A DNA stretch of 64,000 bases from Serratia marcescens (GCF_029846115.1 NZ_JARVZZ010000001.1:3348001-3412000); one strand, 5' to 3'. Shown: positions 44,676 to 54,912, counted from the first letter of the stretch. The notes: generated by a model not told the origin, from the letters alone. Translations and numbers: made by a program.

Positions 44676-46996
44676 ATGTCATCGCCCTGGAAAAGCCGCT
44701 GCTGCCAGTGCGACAGTTGGGTCAGCGTGACTGGCGCAGCGTCAGCAATGGCCACGCGATCTTCCAAGGCAATTTCTCGGGCACGCTGCAACGATTCGGT
44801 GCTGAGGCGCTGCAAACTTTGCCGCAGCGCCTGCTGCGTTTGCGCCAGCTCGCTTGCGCCCACGTGCGTCAGTTCATGACGCATCTGCAGTAAGAATTCG
44901 TCGGTTAACTGCTGCAGCTGTTCAACGTTGAACGTCGGGGATTGCAGGGCGAACAGCAGGCCTTCGGCATCGGCGCAGCGATGGAAGGCGCATTGGACCA
45001 CGTAGCCAACGTTGCGATCCACGCGCAACCGCTGAAAATAGCGCGGCGCGTAAAGCTGGGCCAGCACGCGCAGCGCCCAACGGCCTTCGGCTTCGTCGTT
45101 CGGCAGCGGGTAAAACTGCAGCAAGGCGTGTTCGGTGCCACTTTCCGTCAGCGTGACGGGGCGATGATGCTGATGTGCCGGCCGCGGCGGCTGCGCGGCT
45201 ACGGAATAGGGGAAGTCGTACAGCAGGTGCGACAGCGACTGTTTTAACTCGCCATCGCCGCCGATCAAGGTGGCATGCCATTGTGCCGCTGCTGATGTTG
45301 GCGTGCTGAGCGCCGCCGGCAATTGGGCTAACAGGCGGCGAATGGCGATATCGTTTTGTTCTTTCAGCTGCGTATGGCGCAGGTTTCTTGCCGCCTCGTT
45401 GAGGATAGCCGGCGGCAACACCGCCAGCGCCCGGTTTACGACGCTCAGCCCGTGGCAAAGCAGCGCGTGGCTGCCCGCCAGCTGCAGCAGCCACACGCCC
45501 TGGTGGCGTTCGAAGCTTAAATGCCCCTCCCGATGCGCCAGATCTGCCGCCCCGGGGCGCAGCGCCGCCTGTAAGCCGTAGGCCTGTTCATCGCTGAAGG
45601 GGCTGGACGGCGTCGGCCGCAGTAGCAGCACCGGCTGCGCCTCGTCGGGGAGCAGATGCCGCAGCGGCGCCAGGCCGGCAGGCAATGTCGGGCTCGGCAG
45701 CGCCGCCGAGAAGGAGAAAAAGCGGAAAGGTTCCACTGTAGACGTCAGCGCGGCGCCGGCGAAGGGGCTAAGCGCCAGCGGCAACCCTTGAATTTCACGG
45801 GGTTCGCCGCTGCCATCGGGCCGCACGGCCAGGCGACGGCGCGGCGCGCTAATCAGCGCCGCAATATGCCGTGGCCAATCGTCGTTCGGCTCCACCGGCG
45901 GTAACCCAAACGCTCTGGCGCGCAGCTGATCGAGCGGCGCCAAACGGTGGAAATCGCGATTTGCCAGCCGCTCGTAATGCGCAAGTTGAGCCGGTGTCAG
46001 CATCTGCAGCGCCTGCAACCACGCCAGCAGCGCGCTTTCGATGTGGGCAGCTTCAGCGGCGGAACCGTGATTGACGGTAAAGATAAAACTCAGCAGCGCG
46101 TTGTTCTCACTGCAGCGCGAATAATCGAGACGAACGGCGTCGCACCACGCCTGAGCGCGCAGCCGGGCCAGCAATCCGCCGGGGGCTTCGTCCAGCAGCA
46201 GGCGCTCCAGCCGCCGCAGCCAACCGCGCGAATGGGAGCGCGGCAGGGCAAACACCAGCCTCAGCTGCGGCGTGCCGGGAAGAGACAGAGTGTAATCTTT
46301 CGCAGCGGTCAGCGGCGGTGAGGCTTCGTGCGGGGCGGCGTTGCCCGATGGCAAGCGGCTGCCGCAACGCTGTGCCAGCGCATGCAGCTGCGCCAACGAC
46401 TGCGGGCCTTGCAGCCACAGCGTCATATTAGGCGCGCGAAAATAGCGCTGGTGAAACTGCCGCAGCGCCTGATGCAAGGCGAAAATGTCGTTGCCGAAAG
46501 CGGCGCGGCTGCCGATATGAAAGCGATGCATTGCGTCAAGGCCGCCAAACATCTGCCGCTGTGCGGCTTCGCAGCGGGTTTCAACCTCGGCGCGCAGCAG
46601 GCGGTATTCGGCGTCGATGACCTCAACCTCCTGTGCGATCGCTTCGGCCGCCAGCTGTGGGGCGGCGAGCAAATCGCTCAGGCGCGCCAGCCCCTGCGCC
46701 AAATGATCGGCGCTCACCTCGAAGAAAAACGCGGTTTGCGTAGCCTGGGTGGTGGCGTTCAGTCGGCCACCCACCGACGGTACCCAGCCCATAAGGCCAT
46801 CTTGCGCGCTGAAGTTCGCACTGCCGCGAAACAACATATGCTCCAGCAGGTGCGCCAGGCCTGGCCAGGCGACGGGCGCCTGAAAACTGCCTGCCTCAAT
46901 GCGCACCAGCGCGGCGGCGGCGGCGACGGCAGGATCGCTTATCGCCTTGACGGCCAAACCGTTGTCGAGCTGCCACGAGGCGGCGGTGAGCGTCAT
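44672..46996 (-). CDS. pqqF: PqqF, M16-type peptidase for PqqA processing
   Basis: About 774 residues. The start was set at 46996, where the protein begins MTLTAASWQLDNGLAVKAI; the upstream extension overlaps pqqE and has no family match. The inverted zinc motif HLLEH is at 49-53 in PGLAHLLEHMLFRGS. The rest follows the four-repeat M16 layout, with weaker conservation in the C-terminal half. It should cut the modified PqqA peptide to release the Glu-Tyr product. It is the last gene of the pqq set, two bases after pqqE. Confidence 0.9.
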   Translation of the reverse strand: MTLTAASWQLDNGLAVKAISDPAVAAAAALVRIEAGSFQAPVAWPGLAHLLEHMLFRGSANFSAQDGLMGWVPSVGGRLNATTQATQTAFFFEVSADHLAQGLARLSDLLAAPQLAAEAIAQEVEVIDAEYRLLRAEVETRCEAAQRQMFGGLDAMHRFHIGSRAAFGNDIFALHQALRQFHQRYFRAPNMTLWLQGPQSLAQLHALAQRCGSRLPSGNAAPHEASPPLTAAKDYTLSLPGTPQLRLVFALPRSHSRGWLRRLERLLLDEAPGGLLARLRAQAWCDAVRLDYSRCSENNALLSFIFTVNHGSAAEAAHIESALLAWLQALQMLTPAQLAHYERLANRDFHRLAPLDQLRARAFGLPPVEPNDDWPRHIAALISAPRRRLAVRPDGSGEPREIQGLPLALSPFAGAALTSTVEPFRFFSFSAALPSPTLPAGLAPLRHLLPDEAQPVLLLRPTPSSPFSDEQAYGLQAALRPGAADLAHREGHLSFERHQGVWLLQLAGSHALLCHGLSVVNRALAVLPPAILNEAARNLRHTQLKEQNDIAIRRLLAQLPAALSTPTSAAAQWHATLIGGDGELKQSLSHLLYDFPYSVAAQPPRPAHQHHRPVTLTESGTEHALLQFYPLPNDEAEGRWALRVLAQLYAPRYFQRLRVDRNVGYVVQCAFHRCADAEGLLFALQSPTFNVEQLQQLTDEFLLQMRHELTHVGASELAQTQQALRQSLQRLSTESLQRAREIALEDRVAIADAAPVTLTQLSHWQQRLFQGDDI

Positions 46997-46998
46997 CG

Positions 46999-48135
46999 TC
47001 AACCCTTGAAAATCAGACGAGAGTTGGTTTGATTGCGAAAACGCAGCTGATCGATACCGATCTGCGAACGGTTCGCCGCTTCCCGCGCCGCCAGAATGGT
47101 GCCGTGGTGCGGCGATTTGCCGCATACCGGGTCGGCGTTGTCGGCGTTGCCGGTCAGCATGAACGCCTGACAACGGCAGCCGCCGTAGTCTTGCTCTTTC
47201 TCCGAGCAGGAACGGCAGGGCTCCGGCATCCAGTCATAGCCGCGATAACGGTTAAAGCCGAACGAGTGGTACCAAATATGCGGCAGATCGTGCTCCAGTA
47301 CCGACGGGAAGGCGATCGGCAATTGACGGGCGCTGTGACAGGGTAACGCCATGCCTTCCGGCGTCACGCTCATGAAGATCGCTCCCCAGCCGCCCATGCA
47401 GCCTTTGGGGCGCTCCTCGTAGTAATCCGGCGTGACGAACAGCAGGTTGGCCAGCTTGCCGTCGGCGGCCATGCGTTCGCGGTAGCGTTTCACCACCGCT
47501 TCCGCGTCGGCGATCTGCTCGCGGGTCGGCAGCAGGCCCTCACGGTTGAGGTGCGCCCAACCGTAGAACTGGCAGGTCGCCAGCTCGACGTCGTCGGCGT
47601 CCAGCTGGATCGCCAGTTCGATGATGCGGTCGATCTGGTCGATATTATGGCGATGCAGCACGAAGTTGAGCACCATCGGATAGCCGAGCGCCTTGACCGC
47701 CTTGGCCATGGCCAGCTTCTGCTGAAACGCCTTGGCGGATCCCGCCAGCGCGGCGTTCAGCGTTTCGTCGCTGGCCTGAAAACTGATCTGGATATGGTCC
47801 AGCCCGGCGTCGGCGAAGGTCTGCAGCTTCTTCTCGGTCAGGCCGATGCCGGAAGTGATCAGGTTGGTGTAAAAGCCGAGATCGCGCGCGGCGGCGATCA
47901 GCTCGGGCAGGTCTTTACGCACCAACGGCTCGCCGCCGGAAAACCCGAGCTGCACGCTGCCCATCGCCCGCGCCTGGCGAAACACCTCGATCCACTGCGC
48001 GGTGGTCAGCTCTTTTTCCTGCGCGGCAAAATCGAGCGGGTTGGAGCAATAGGGGCACTGCAGCGGGCAGCGGTAGGTCAGCTCCGCCAGCAGCCAGAGC
48101 GGCGGGTTCACCGCCGGCGCGCGTGCATCAGTCAC
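46999..48135 (-). CDS. pqqE: PqqE, radical SAM PQQ synthase
   Basis: The 378-residue protein has the radical SAM motif [12 protein letters not shown] (CxxxCxxC) near residue 20. The glycine-rich SAM site is [14 protein letters not shown]-terminal cysteines for auxiliary Fe-S clusters lie in [17 protein letters not shown] and [21 protein letters not shown]. It forms the C-C bond between Glu and Tyr of PqqA. It overlaps pqqD by eight bases. Confidence 0.97.
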   Translation of the reverse strand: MTDARAPAVNPPLWLLAELTYRCPLQCPYCSNPLDFAAQEKELTTAQWIEVFRQARAMGSVQLGFSGGEPLVRKDLPELIAAARDLGFYTNLITSGIGLTEKKLQTFADAGLDHIQISFQASDETLNAALAGSAKAFQQKLAMAKAVKALGYPMVLNFVLHRHNIDQIDRIIELAIQLDADDVELATCQFYGWAHLNREGLLPTREQIADAEAVVKRYRERMAADGKLANLLFVTPDYYEERPKGCMGGWGAIFMSVTPEGMALPCHSARQLPIAFPSVLEHDLPHIWYHSFGFNRYRGYDWMPEPCRSCSEKEQDYGGCRCQAFMLTGNADNADPVCGKSPHHGTILAAREAANRSQIGIDQLRFRNQTNSRLIFKG

Positions 48136-48406
48136 GGAAGGTCACCCATTTTTGTTCGTAGGCGCGCTGGAAAAATTCCAGCACGTCATCCGCCAACCCC
48201 TCGGCGCCGGGAAAGCGGGCGTTCAGCTGCGCGATGATGCCGTTCAGCGTGGTGTGGCCGTCGACCAGCTGCAAGATGGCGGCGGCGCTGTCGTTCAGCT
48301 TGGCCATACCTTCCGGGTAGAGGATCACGTGGCTGTTTTGCACTTGCTCCCATTGCAGGCGGTAGCCGCGGCGGAAGACGGGGGTGTGTTCAGGGTTCAG
48401 CGTCAT
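48128..48406 (-). CDS. pqqD: PqqD, PqqA-binding chaperone
   Basis: The 92-residue protein begins [21 protein letters not shown]. The segment [36 protein letters not shown] is the core of the winged-helix peptide-recognition fold. It presents PqqA to PqqE. The start at 48406 overlaps the stop of pqqC by one base (TAATG), which favours it over the longer upstream frame. Confidence 0.95.
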   Translation of the reverse strand: MTLNPEHTPVFRRGYRLQWEQVQNSHVILYPEGMAKLNDSAAAILQLVDGHTTLNGIIAQLNARFPGAEGLADDVLEFFQRAYEQKWVTFRD

Positions 48407-49161
48407 TACACCAGCCTCTGGTTGTGCCATACCCGCGCGGCGGTCACGCTGTGGTAAGGCGGGCGGTTCAGGGTATAGGCCATGCTCATGGCGTCCAGCA
48501 TGCTCCACAGAATATCCAGCTTGAACTGCAGGATCTCCAGCATGCGCTGCTGCTTTTCAACGGTGTCGCAATAGTCCAGCGCCAGCGCCAGGCCGTGTTC
48601 CACATCGCGGTTGGCCTGGCCGAGGCGGCTGCGGAAATAGTCGTAGCCGGCGGCGTCGATCCACGGATAGTGCTGCGGCCAGCTGTCGAGGCGCGACTGG
48701 TGGATTTGCGGCGCGAACAGTTCGGTCAGCGAGCTGCAGGCCGCTTCCTGCCAACAGGCGCGGCGCGCGAAATTGACGTAGGCGTCCACCGCAAAGCGCA
48801 CGCCCGGCAGCACCAACGCTTCAGAGAGCAGGGTGTCGCGCTGCAGCCCGACGGCTTCGCCCAGGCGCAACCAGGCTTCGATGCCGCCTTCGCTGCCGCC
48901 GTAGCCATCGTGATCCAGGATGCGCTGCACCCATTTGCGGCGGGTTTCCGGCTGTGGGCAGTTAGCCATGATCGCCGCATCCTTAATCGGAATGCTGGTC
49001 TGATAGTAGAAACGATTGGCCACCCAGCCCTGGATCTGCTCACGGGTCGCTTCGCCGTTGTGCATCGCGATGTGGTACGGGTGGTGAATATGGTAATAAG
49101 CGCCTTTGGCGCGCAGCGCCGCTTCAAATGCCGGCGGAGTCAGGGGCAGTGGTTGCGTCAT
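48406..49161 (-). CDS. pqqC: PqqC, pyrroloquinoline-quinone synthase
   Basis: The 251-residue all-helical oxidase has the family blocks [48 protein letters not shown] and [22 protein letters not shown]. It contains active-site His and Arg positions of the known enzyme. It carries out the last ring closure and eight-electron oxidation without cofactor. It lies nine bases after pqqB and directly before pqqD. Confidence 0.97.
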   Translation of the reverse strand: MTQPLPLTPPAFEAALRAKGAYYHIHHPYHIAMHNGEATREQIQGWVANRFYYQTSIPIKDAAIMANCPQPETRRKWVQRILDHDGYGGSEGGIEAWLRLGEAVGLQRDTLLSEALVLPGVRFAVDAYVNFARRACWQEAACSSLTELFAPQIHQSRLDSWPQHYPWIDAAGYDYFRSRLGQANRDVEHGLALALDYCDTVEKQQRMLEILQFKLDILWSMLDAMSMAYTLNRPPYHSVTAARVWHNQRLV

Positions 49162-49170
49162 GGCGGTTCC

Positions 49171-50082
49171 CTACAGTTCGATATTCATGCCGTCCCAGCT
49201 CACCTCGATGCCGGCGTCGGTCAGGCTTTGCCGCTCTACCGAGTCTTCATTGAGGATAGGGTTGGTATTGTTAATGTGGATCAGGATTTTGCGCCTGGCG
49301 GGCAAAGTGGCGAGCAGGGCCGCCAGCCCGTGTTCTTCCGCCAGCGCCAGATGCCCCATGTCCTTGCCGGTATTGCGGCCCACGCCGACATTGGCCAGCT
49401 CGTTGTCGCGCCACAGCGTGCCGTCGATCAGCAGGCAGTCTGCGCGGCGCAGCCACGGCAGCAGCGCCTCGTCCGGCTCACCCAGGCCCGGCGCGTACAG
49501 CAGCCCGACCCCGCGTGCGATATCTTCGATAAACAGCGCCACGTTATGGCCCGGCAACGGGCGATCGCGGTACGGCGAATAGGGCGGCGCATTGCTGAGC
49601 AACGGAATGGCGGTAAAGCGCACGGTCGGGCAGACCGCCGTGTGGAACGGCTCGCCGGGCGTTACCGGGTGGTGAATCAGCCCGCCGTTCCAGTGGGAGA
49701 GCATGGGAAACACCGGGAAGCCGGTGCTGAGATCGTCATGCACTTCGGGCGTGCACCAGACGTGATGCGGGCAGCCTTCGCGCAAATTGAGCAAGCCCGC
49801 GCTGTGATCGATCTGGCTGTCGGTCAGCACGATCGCGCCGATGCCGGTGCCGCGCAGCACCTCGGGATTATTCAATTCGGGCGAGGCCAGCAGCTGATGG
49901 CAAATGTCCGGGGAAACGTTGCACAGCACCCAGTTTTTACCGTCGTCGCTGACGGCGATAGAAGACTGTGTGCGGCGCTTGGCGCTGATGCTGTGGTCGC
50001 GAACGCCCCGGCAGTTGTCGCAGTTGCAATTCCACTGGGGAAAGCCGCCGCCCGCCGCCGAGCCGAGAACTTTTATCTGCAT
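49171..50082 (-). CDS. pqqB: PqqB, metallo-hydrolase fold protein
   Basis: The 303-residue protein has a beta-lactamase-like fold and starts [29 protein letters not shown], with the Cys-rich zinc site CNCDNC. A later segment is [17 protein letters not shown] (a SxxxHxxGL variant) and another is HINNTNPIL. It is proposed to hydroxylate the Glu-Tyr intermediate. It follows pqqA after 58 bases, separated by an attenuator hairpin. Confidence 0.96.
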   Translation of the reverse strand: MQIKVLGSAAGGGFPQWNCNCDNCRGVRDHSISAKRRTQSSIAVSDDGKNWVLCNVSPDICHQLLASPELNNPEVLRGTGIGAIVLTDSQIDHSAGLLNLREGCPHHVWCTPEVHDDLSTGFPVFPMLSHWNGGLIHHPVTPGEPFHTAVCPTVRFTAIPLLSNAPPYSPYRDRPLPGHNVALFIEDIARGVGLLYAPGLGEPDEALLPWLRRADCLLIDGTLWRDNELANVGVGRNTGKDMGHLALAEEHGLAALLATLPARRKILIHINNTNPILNEDSVERQSLTDAGIEVSWDGMNIEL

Positions 50083-50110
50083 GTCTAAACCAGAAAGAGA
50101 GGGAAAGAAA

Positions 50111-50131
50111 TGCCCGCGCGAAAGGCGGGCA
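50111..50131 (-). terminator. attenuator hairpin between pqqA and pqqB
   Basis: TGCCCGC (50111-50117) pairs with GCGGGCA (50125-50131) and, on the minus strand, TTTCTTTCCC follows. It would stop part of transcription after pqqA and allow far more PqqA peptide than enzymes. Confidence 0.75.
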
Positions 50132-50140
50132 GACGGGCGA

Positions 50141-50218
50141 TTAACGGTTGGAAATGTACAGCGTCACTTCCAGCCCCAGACGCAGGTCAACAAACTCAGG
50201 TTTAGTCCAGGTAGTCAT
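50141..50218 (-). CDS. pqqA: PqqA, PQQ precursor peptide
   Basis: The 25-residue peptide reads [20 protein letters not shown] followed by YISNR. The Glu and Tyr of EVTLY are the two residues joined to make PQQ. It is slightly longer than the Klebsiella 23-mer at the N-terminus. The ribosome site AGGAG lies seven bases upstream of the ATG at 50218. It begins the pqqABCDEF operon. Confidence 0.97.
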   Translation of the reverse strand: MTTWTKPEFVDLRLGLEVTLYISNR

Positions 50219-50252
50219 AGCGGTGCTCCTTAGCATGCATCGTAATATGTCG

Positions 50253-50281
50253 AGCCTAATGAGAAACGTTCGCATTAGGCT
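50253..50281 (-). promoter_or_regulatory. hairpin upstream of pqqA
   Basis: AGCCTAATG (50253-50261) pairs with CATTAGGCT (50273-50281), a perfect 9-bp stem with an 11-base loop. It lies between the dipeptidase gene and pqqA on the same strand and may be a terminator of the former or part of the pqqA leader. Confidence 0.5.
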
Positions 50282-50335
50282 GGCCCAATGTTGACGAAAT
50301 GTGACGGAGATCGCAACCTTTAAAGCGTAACCGGG

Positions 50336-51391
50336 TTATTCACCCCAGGTGGCGGCGAGCACGTTCAGCCAGTTGCGCCAGGTCAGCTTCTCCAGCAGCC
50401 GGTTATCGAACCCGGCCTGTGCCAGCGCTTGCGTCAGCAGCGGCAGGCCACCGACATCCGCCAACGGTTGCGGTACGTTGACCCCGTCAAAATCAGAGCC
50501 AAATCCCACGCGATCTTCACCAAGTTTAGCGATCAAATACTCAACGTGTTTAACAATTTCTGTTAAGCCGGTTGTTGCACTGTCACGTTTGCCGTCCGCA
50601 CGCAGGAAGGCGGTGCCGAAATTGACGCCGACCATCCCGCCGCTCTGGGCGATGGCGTCCAGCTGTGCGTCGGTCAGGTTGCGCGGCTGCGCGCAGAGGA
50701 CGTGGGCGTTGGAGTGTGTAGCGACCAGCGGCGCGCGGCTCAACGCGGCGGTTTGCCAGAAGGTTTTTTCGTTCATGTGCGAGACGTCGATCATGATGCG
50801 GCGGCGGTTGCAGGCGCGGATCAGCGCCTCGCCGGCCGGCGTCAGGCCAGGGCCGGTATCGGGTGAGCCGGGGAACGACCCGCTAACGCCGGTGCCGAAG
50901 GCGTTCGGCAGATTCCAGAATGGCCCGATGCTGCGCACGCCAAGCCGGTAGAAGGCCTCCAGCTGCGTCAACTCCGCATCGATCATGCCGGCGCCTTCAA
51001 TATGCAGCACCGCGGCGATTTGTCGGTTGAGGCGGCACTGCTCTATCTCGCTGGCGGTGCGACAGATGCGCAGCTGCCCCTGAGAAGCCTGCTCCAACTG
51101 TTGCAGGATGGCGATTTGCCGTTCGGCGATCGCCAGCGGATCGAAGGTGGCCTGCGCCTCGTCCTGCGTTTGGTTGCGCATCTGGGCGATGTAGCTGACC
51201 GGGGGAATAAATACCGCGAACAGTCCGCCGAAAAATCCGCCGCGCCGCATGCGGGAAAAATCGAGGTGGCCCGGCGTGACGCGGGAATAGAAGGCGGCGG
51301 CCGGATCGTCGTCGTGCTGCAGCCACAGATTGAGCAGCAGGTCGTTATGGCCGTCGAACACCGGCCAGAGGGGGGGAAGCGTCATGGGCAT
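50336..51391 (-). CDS. membrane dipeptidase-family (M19) peptidase
   Basis: The 351-residue protein starts PMTLPPLWPVFDGHNDLLLN, with zinc ligands His and Asp in DGHND. The bridging Glu is in LHIEGAGMID, and later His ligands lie in DVSHMNEKTF and VATHSNAHV. The final part DRVGFGSDFDGV is typical. It should cleave dipeptides or related amides. There is no signal peptide. It lies 117 bases upstream of pqqA on the same strand, a recurring neighbour of pqq genes, and might help trim PqqA fragments; this is inference. The first or third codon could be the start. Confidence 0.88.
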   Translation of the reverse strand: MPMTLPPLWPVFDGHNDLLLNLWLQHDDDPAAAFYSRVTPGHLDFSRMRRGGFFGGLFAVFIPPVSYIAQMRNQTQDEAQATFDPLAIAERQIAILQQLEQASQGQLRICRTASEIEQCRLNRQIAAVLHIEGAGMIDAELTQLEAFYRLGVRSIGPFWNLPNAFGTGVSGSFPGSPDTGPGLTPAGEALIRACNRRRIMIDVSHMNEKTFWQTAALSRAPLVATHSNAHVLCAQPRNLTDAQLDAIAQSGGMVGVNFGTAFLRADGKRDSATTGLTEIVKHVEYLIAKLGEDRVGFGSDFDGVNVPQPLADVGGLPLLTQALAQAGFDNRLLEKLTWRNWLNVLAATWGE

Positions 51392-51799
51392 TTCACTGAG
51401 TCAGGCATCGTGAACGCTATGTTCTCCCATCGAGCGAGGGGGAACAACCCCCGCGCAGCGGGGAGATTCTGAATGCAGTGGACATACGGAGATTAACCTG
51501 AACGAAATTATTTTCGGCCAGTGGCCAAGGAAGTTTAAACGTGCGAATCAGCGCTGATTAGGCCAATTAAGTTGATGATTCTGTAATATTTTAGACATTG
51601 ATTCTTGAATCAAATTTTATTTGTGGCAATATCGTCATCGCGTGTCTGTTGGGCACGATTTATCCCCTAACTCACTGTTTGAAAATGAATTTATCCACCA
51701 TCAATATAATAACTGTTAGTTATGTTTAATGTGATAATTAAATGTTCACAGTGTATTAAGCGTTGTTCCTTGCTTCATTTTTATACCGAAGGATTTTTC
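51392..51799. other. 408-bp divergent intergenic region
   Basis: This AT-rich stretch separates the dipeptidase from the DUF2846 lipoprotein gene. An in-frame extension of the lipoprotein gene back to 51722 is open, but lacks signal-peptide sense. No small gene, repeat or clear operator was seen; it should hold both promoters. Confidence 0.5.
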
Positions 51800-52270
51800 A
51801 TGACCAAAAGACTACTCCTCTGCGCCTCACTGGCGAGCGCATTATTGTTAAGCGGGTGTGCAAGCATCCCCCTCGCAACAGATCAAGAATCAGCGCACGC
51901 CAAAAGCTTCCCGGCGCTGGATGAAAACAAAGCGGGCCTCTATATTTATCGTGACAGTTTTGTCGGCAAGGCGCTGAAGAAAGATGTTTATCTTGACGGC
52001 AAATGCGTGGGTGAGACCGCGGATAAAACGTTTTTCTATACCCAGGTTGACGGCGGACAACAGCATAAAATCTCTACCGAATCTGAATTTTCTCCTAACG
52101 ATCTTTCCATCTATACCGAAGCGGGGAAAAATTACTTCGTAAGACAATACATTAAGATGGGGGTATTCGTCGGTGGTGCCGGTCTGAGTCAATCGACAGA
52201 GGACGAAGGCAAACGTGTTATCTCTAAAGCTGCGGTAAAACTTGCCAAGGGCGGCCATTGCGATAACTAA
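51800..52270 (+). CDS. DUF2846 lipoprotein
   Basis: About 156 residues from the ATG at 51800, with GAAGG upstream. The lipoprotein signal peptide MTKRLLLCASLASALLLSGC has lipobox LSGC. The mature domain contains NKAGLYIYRDSFVGKALKKDVYLDGKCVGETADKTFFYTQVDGGQQHKIST, the pattern of DUF2846. Residue +2 after the lipidated Cys is Ala, so outer-membrane sorting is likely. Function is unknown. The gene is single. Confidence 0.85.
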   Translation: MTKRLLLCASLASALLLSGCASIPLATDQESAHAKSFPALDENKAGLYIYRDSFVGKALKKDVYLDGKCVGETADKTFFYTQVDGGQQHKISTESEFSPNDLSIYTEAGKNYFVRQYIKMGVFVGGAGLSQSTEDEGKRVISKAAVKLAKGGHCDN

Positions 52271-52386
52271 TGCGCAGTGACCGTGGAGTTTCAGGGATAT
52301 TCCTCCTGAAATTCCCATTATCTGTTTAAACCTTCGCTATTTACTTTACGATTATCAACGGAGTGACGATGTCACTCCGTTTTTCT

Positions 52387-53283
52387 TTAACGACAAACGC
52401 CCAACACCAGCTGCCGCAGCCAGCGGTGATCCGCCTCGGCATCCAGGCGCGGGTGCCACATTTGCGAGACGGTAATGGGCGGCGTTTTCACCGGCAGCTC
52501 GAAGACGCGCAGCGGGCCGCCCGCCGATTGAGTATGCAGGAAGGAGGCGGGCAGCAGCGCCAGCAGGTTCGAGGCCTGCGCCACCGCCAGCGCGGCCGGA
52601 AAGCTCGGCACCACGGCGGCAATCTGGCGCGTCAGCCCCAGCTCCGCCAGCGCGGCGTCAACCGGCCCGAGGATGCGCCCGCTGCGCGAGGCCACCACGT
52701 GGCCGCAGGCGGCGTAGTCGGCGGCGCCGATCTCCGGCTGCTGCGCCAGCGGGTGCGCGGTTCTCATCACGCCGACGAAGCGATCGCGGAACAGCGCCTG
52801 CAGGCGGATTTCCGGGCCCATGTCACCCAGCACGCCAATCTCCAGGTCGACCAGCCCTTCACGCAGGGGGCGGTTGCTTTTCTCCGGCTTGGGCGCAAAG
52901 CGCAGTCGCACACGCGGCGCCTGTTCGGCAGCAGCGGCGATCAGCGCTGGGCCGAAGGCTTCGACGAAGCCGTCATTAGCGCGCAGCGTAAAGGTCCGAT
53001 CCAGCACGGCGGGATCCAATGCCCCCTGCACCGGGCGCAGCACCGCGCGCGCTTCGAACGCTGCGTGCCGCGCCCGCTCGCGCAGCGTTTCGGCATAGGG
53101 CGTCAGCACCATATGGCGGCCGGCGCGCACCAGCAGAGGATCGCCGGTGGCCGCGCGCAGCCGGCTGAGGGTGCGGCTCATCGCCGAAGCGCTTAAACCG
53201 AGACGCCGTGCGGCGCCGGCAACGCTGCCCGCCGTCAGCAGCGCGTCGAGTGCGATCAACAGGTTGAAATCCGGATCGGTCAT
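52387..53283 (-). CDS. LysR-family transcriptional regulator
   Basis: About 298 residues from the ATG at 53283. The winged helix is DFNLLIALDALLTAGSVAGAARRLGLSASAMSRTLSRLRAATGDPLLVRAGRHMVLTPYA. The effector domain from RTFTLRANDGFVEAFGPALIAAAA is of the NodD/SyrM-like short form. No obvious divergent target exists: the upstream neighbour is ddc on the same strand, so its regulon is unclear. Confidence 0.85.
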   Translation of the reverse strand: MTDPDFNLLIALDALLTAGSVAGAARRLGLSASAMSRTLSRLRAATGDPLLVRAGRHMVLTPYAETLRERARHAAFEARAVLRPVQGALDPAVLDRTFTLRANDGFVEAFGPALIAAAAEQAPRVRLRFAPKPEKSNRPLREGLVDLEIGVLGDMGPEIRLQALFRDRFVGVMRTAHPLAQQPEIGAADYAACGHVVASRSGRILGPVDAALAELGLTRQIAAVVPSFPAALAVAQASNLLALLPASFLHTQSAGGPLRVFELPVKTPPITVSQMWHPRLDAEADHRWLRQLVLGVCR

Positions 53284-53424
53284 GCGTGGGTGTCCTGTTG
53301 TGCTGGAAATGGGGGAAGGCGTTTGCTGCAGTATATCAGCGTAAACGCTGCGTCTCCTGCGATGGAGGATCAATAAAAAAGCCGATAACGGAGGTTATCG
53401 GCTTGAGTGGCAGGCTGGACGACG

Positions 53425-54903
53425 TTACGCCGGCAGCTGCTGTGCGGTTTTCTCGACCAGCGCCAGCAACAGCTTGATGTCTTCCAGCGTCACGATCGGG
53501 TTCAGCAGCGTCATCTTCAGGCAGGTCACGCCATCGAACTCGGTCACGCCGACGTTGGCGCGGCCCGATTCCAGCAGGGCGTCGCCGATGCGCTGGTTGA
53601 ACAGCGCGACGGCCGCGTCGCCGTTCGCCGCCAGCGGCGCCGGACGGTAGCGGAACAGCACGCTGGCCAGCTGCGGCTGCATCACCAGTTCCAGCGATTC
53701 CTGATCGGCGATGTAACGCGCCACCTGCTGCGCCAGCGTCACGCCATGATCGATGATCTCGGCGTACTGCTTCTGCCCCAGCGCTTCCAGCCCCATCCAC
53801 AGCTTCAACGCATCGAAGCGGCGGGTGGTCTGCAGCGACTTGGACACCAGGTTCGGCACGCCTTGCGCTTCGTCGAACTCGGAGTTCAGGTAGGCCGCCT
53901 GATAACGCATCAGCTCATAGTGACGCTCGTCTTTCAGCAAGAAGGCGCCGCAGCTGATGGTCTGGAAGAACTGTTTGTGGAAGTCCAGGGTAATGGAGTC
54001 CACCAGTTCCAGGCCGTCCAGGTAGTCGCGGTACTGCTCGGAAAGCAGCAGCGCGCCGCCCCAGGCCGCATCCACGTGCACCCAAATCTGCTGCTCCGCC
54101 GCCAGTCGCGCGATGTCGCGCAGCGGGTCAATGGCACCGGCGTCGGTGGTGCCGGCGGTGGCGACAATCGCCATCACCTGCTCGCCGTTGGCCTTGGCCT
54201 GCGCCAGTTTTTCCGCCAGATCGTTCACGTCCATGCGGGCGAAGCGATCGGTTTTCACCAGGGTGACGGACTGATAGCCGAGGCCCATCAGCGCCATGTT
54301 CTTCTGCACCGAGAAGTGGGCGTTTTCAGAACAGAACACCTTCAGCTTGCGCAGATCGCCTACCAGGCCGTCCTGCTGCACGGAGTGGCCCTGACGCGCG
54401 AAGAACGCATCGCGCGCCAGCATCAGCCCCATCAGGTTGCTCTGGGTGCCGCCGCTGGTGAACACCCCGGCGTCGCCGGGCTGGTAACCGACCTGGGCGC
54501 GCAGCCACTCGATCAGCTTCATTTCGATCAGCGTGGCCGACGGGCTTTGATCCCAGGAGTCCATGCTCTGGTTGGTGGCGTTGATCAGCACTTCGGCGGC
54601 CTGGCTAATCACCAGGCTCGGGCAGTGCAGGTGCGCCACGCACTGCGGGTGGTGTACCGACAGGCTGTCTTTCAAAAAGTACTCGATGGCGCGCTCGATC
54701 GCGGCCTGGTTGCCCAGGCCTTGCGGGGTGAAGTCGAGCGTGATGCGCTCGCGCAGTTCGGCCACGCTTTTGCCCTGATACATTTCAGGCTGTTGCAGCC
54801 ACTGCACGACGGCTTCACTGCTCTGCGCGATCGCCTGGCGGTAAGCCTCGGCGCTGTGCGCCGAGGAAGCCAGAATCGGGTTTAACTTGGACATCGCGGT
54901 CAT
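53425..54903 (-). CDS. ddc: L-2,4-diaminobutyrate decarboxylase
   Basis: About 492 residues. A PLP group II decarboxylase with the lysine in DFHKQFFQTISCGAFLL. It also has WVHVDAAWGGALLLSEQYRDYL and the substrate-loop TSGGTQSNLMGLMLARDAFF. The start is uncertain: the ATGs at 54903 and 54894 both fit, with GGAG just upstream. It follows dat after only about ten bases. It turns L-2,4-diaminobutyrate into 1,3-diaminopropane, a polyamine also used as a siderophore building block. Confidence 0.93.
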   Translation of the reverse strand: MTAMSKLNPILASSAHSAEAYRQAIAQSSEAVVQWLQQPEMYQGKSVAELRERITLDFTPQGLGNQAAIERAIEYFLKDSLSVHHPQCVAHLHCPSLVISQAAEVLINATNQSMDSWDQSPSATLIEMKLIEWLRAQVGYQPGDAGVFTSGGTQSNLMGLMLARDAFFARQGHSVQQDGLVGDLRKLKVFCSENAHFSVQKNMALMGLGYQSVTLVKTDRFARMDVNDLAEKLAQAKANGEQVMAIVATAGTTDAGAIDPLRDIARLAAEQQIWVHVDAAWGGALLLSEQYRDYLDGLELVDSITLDFHKQFFQTISCGAFLLKDERHYELMRYQAAYLNSEFDEAQGVPNLVSKSLQTTRRFDALKLWMGLEALGQKQYAEIIDHGVTLAQQVARYIADQESLELVMQPQLASVLFRYRPAPLAANGDAAVALFNQRIGDALLESGRANVGVTEFDGVTCLKMTLLNPIVTLEDIKLLLALVEKTAQQLPA

Positions 54904-54912
54904 TCGCTCCAA

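Noticed and set aside
48424..50088. 554-codon plus-strand frame across pqqB and pqqC
   Set aside because: The opposite strand encodes highly conserved PqqB and PqqC, so this open frame is an artefact of high GC content.
53407..54885. 492-codon plus-strand frame opposite ddc
   Set aside because: It mirrors ddc codon for codon and shows no protein family pattern.
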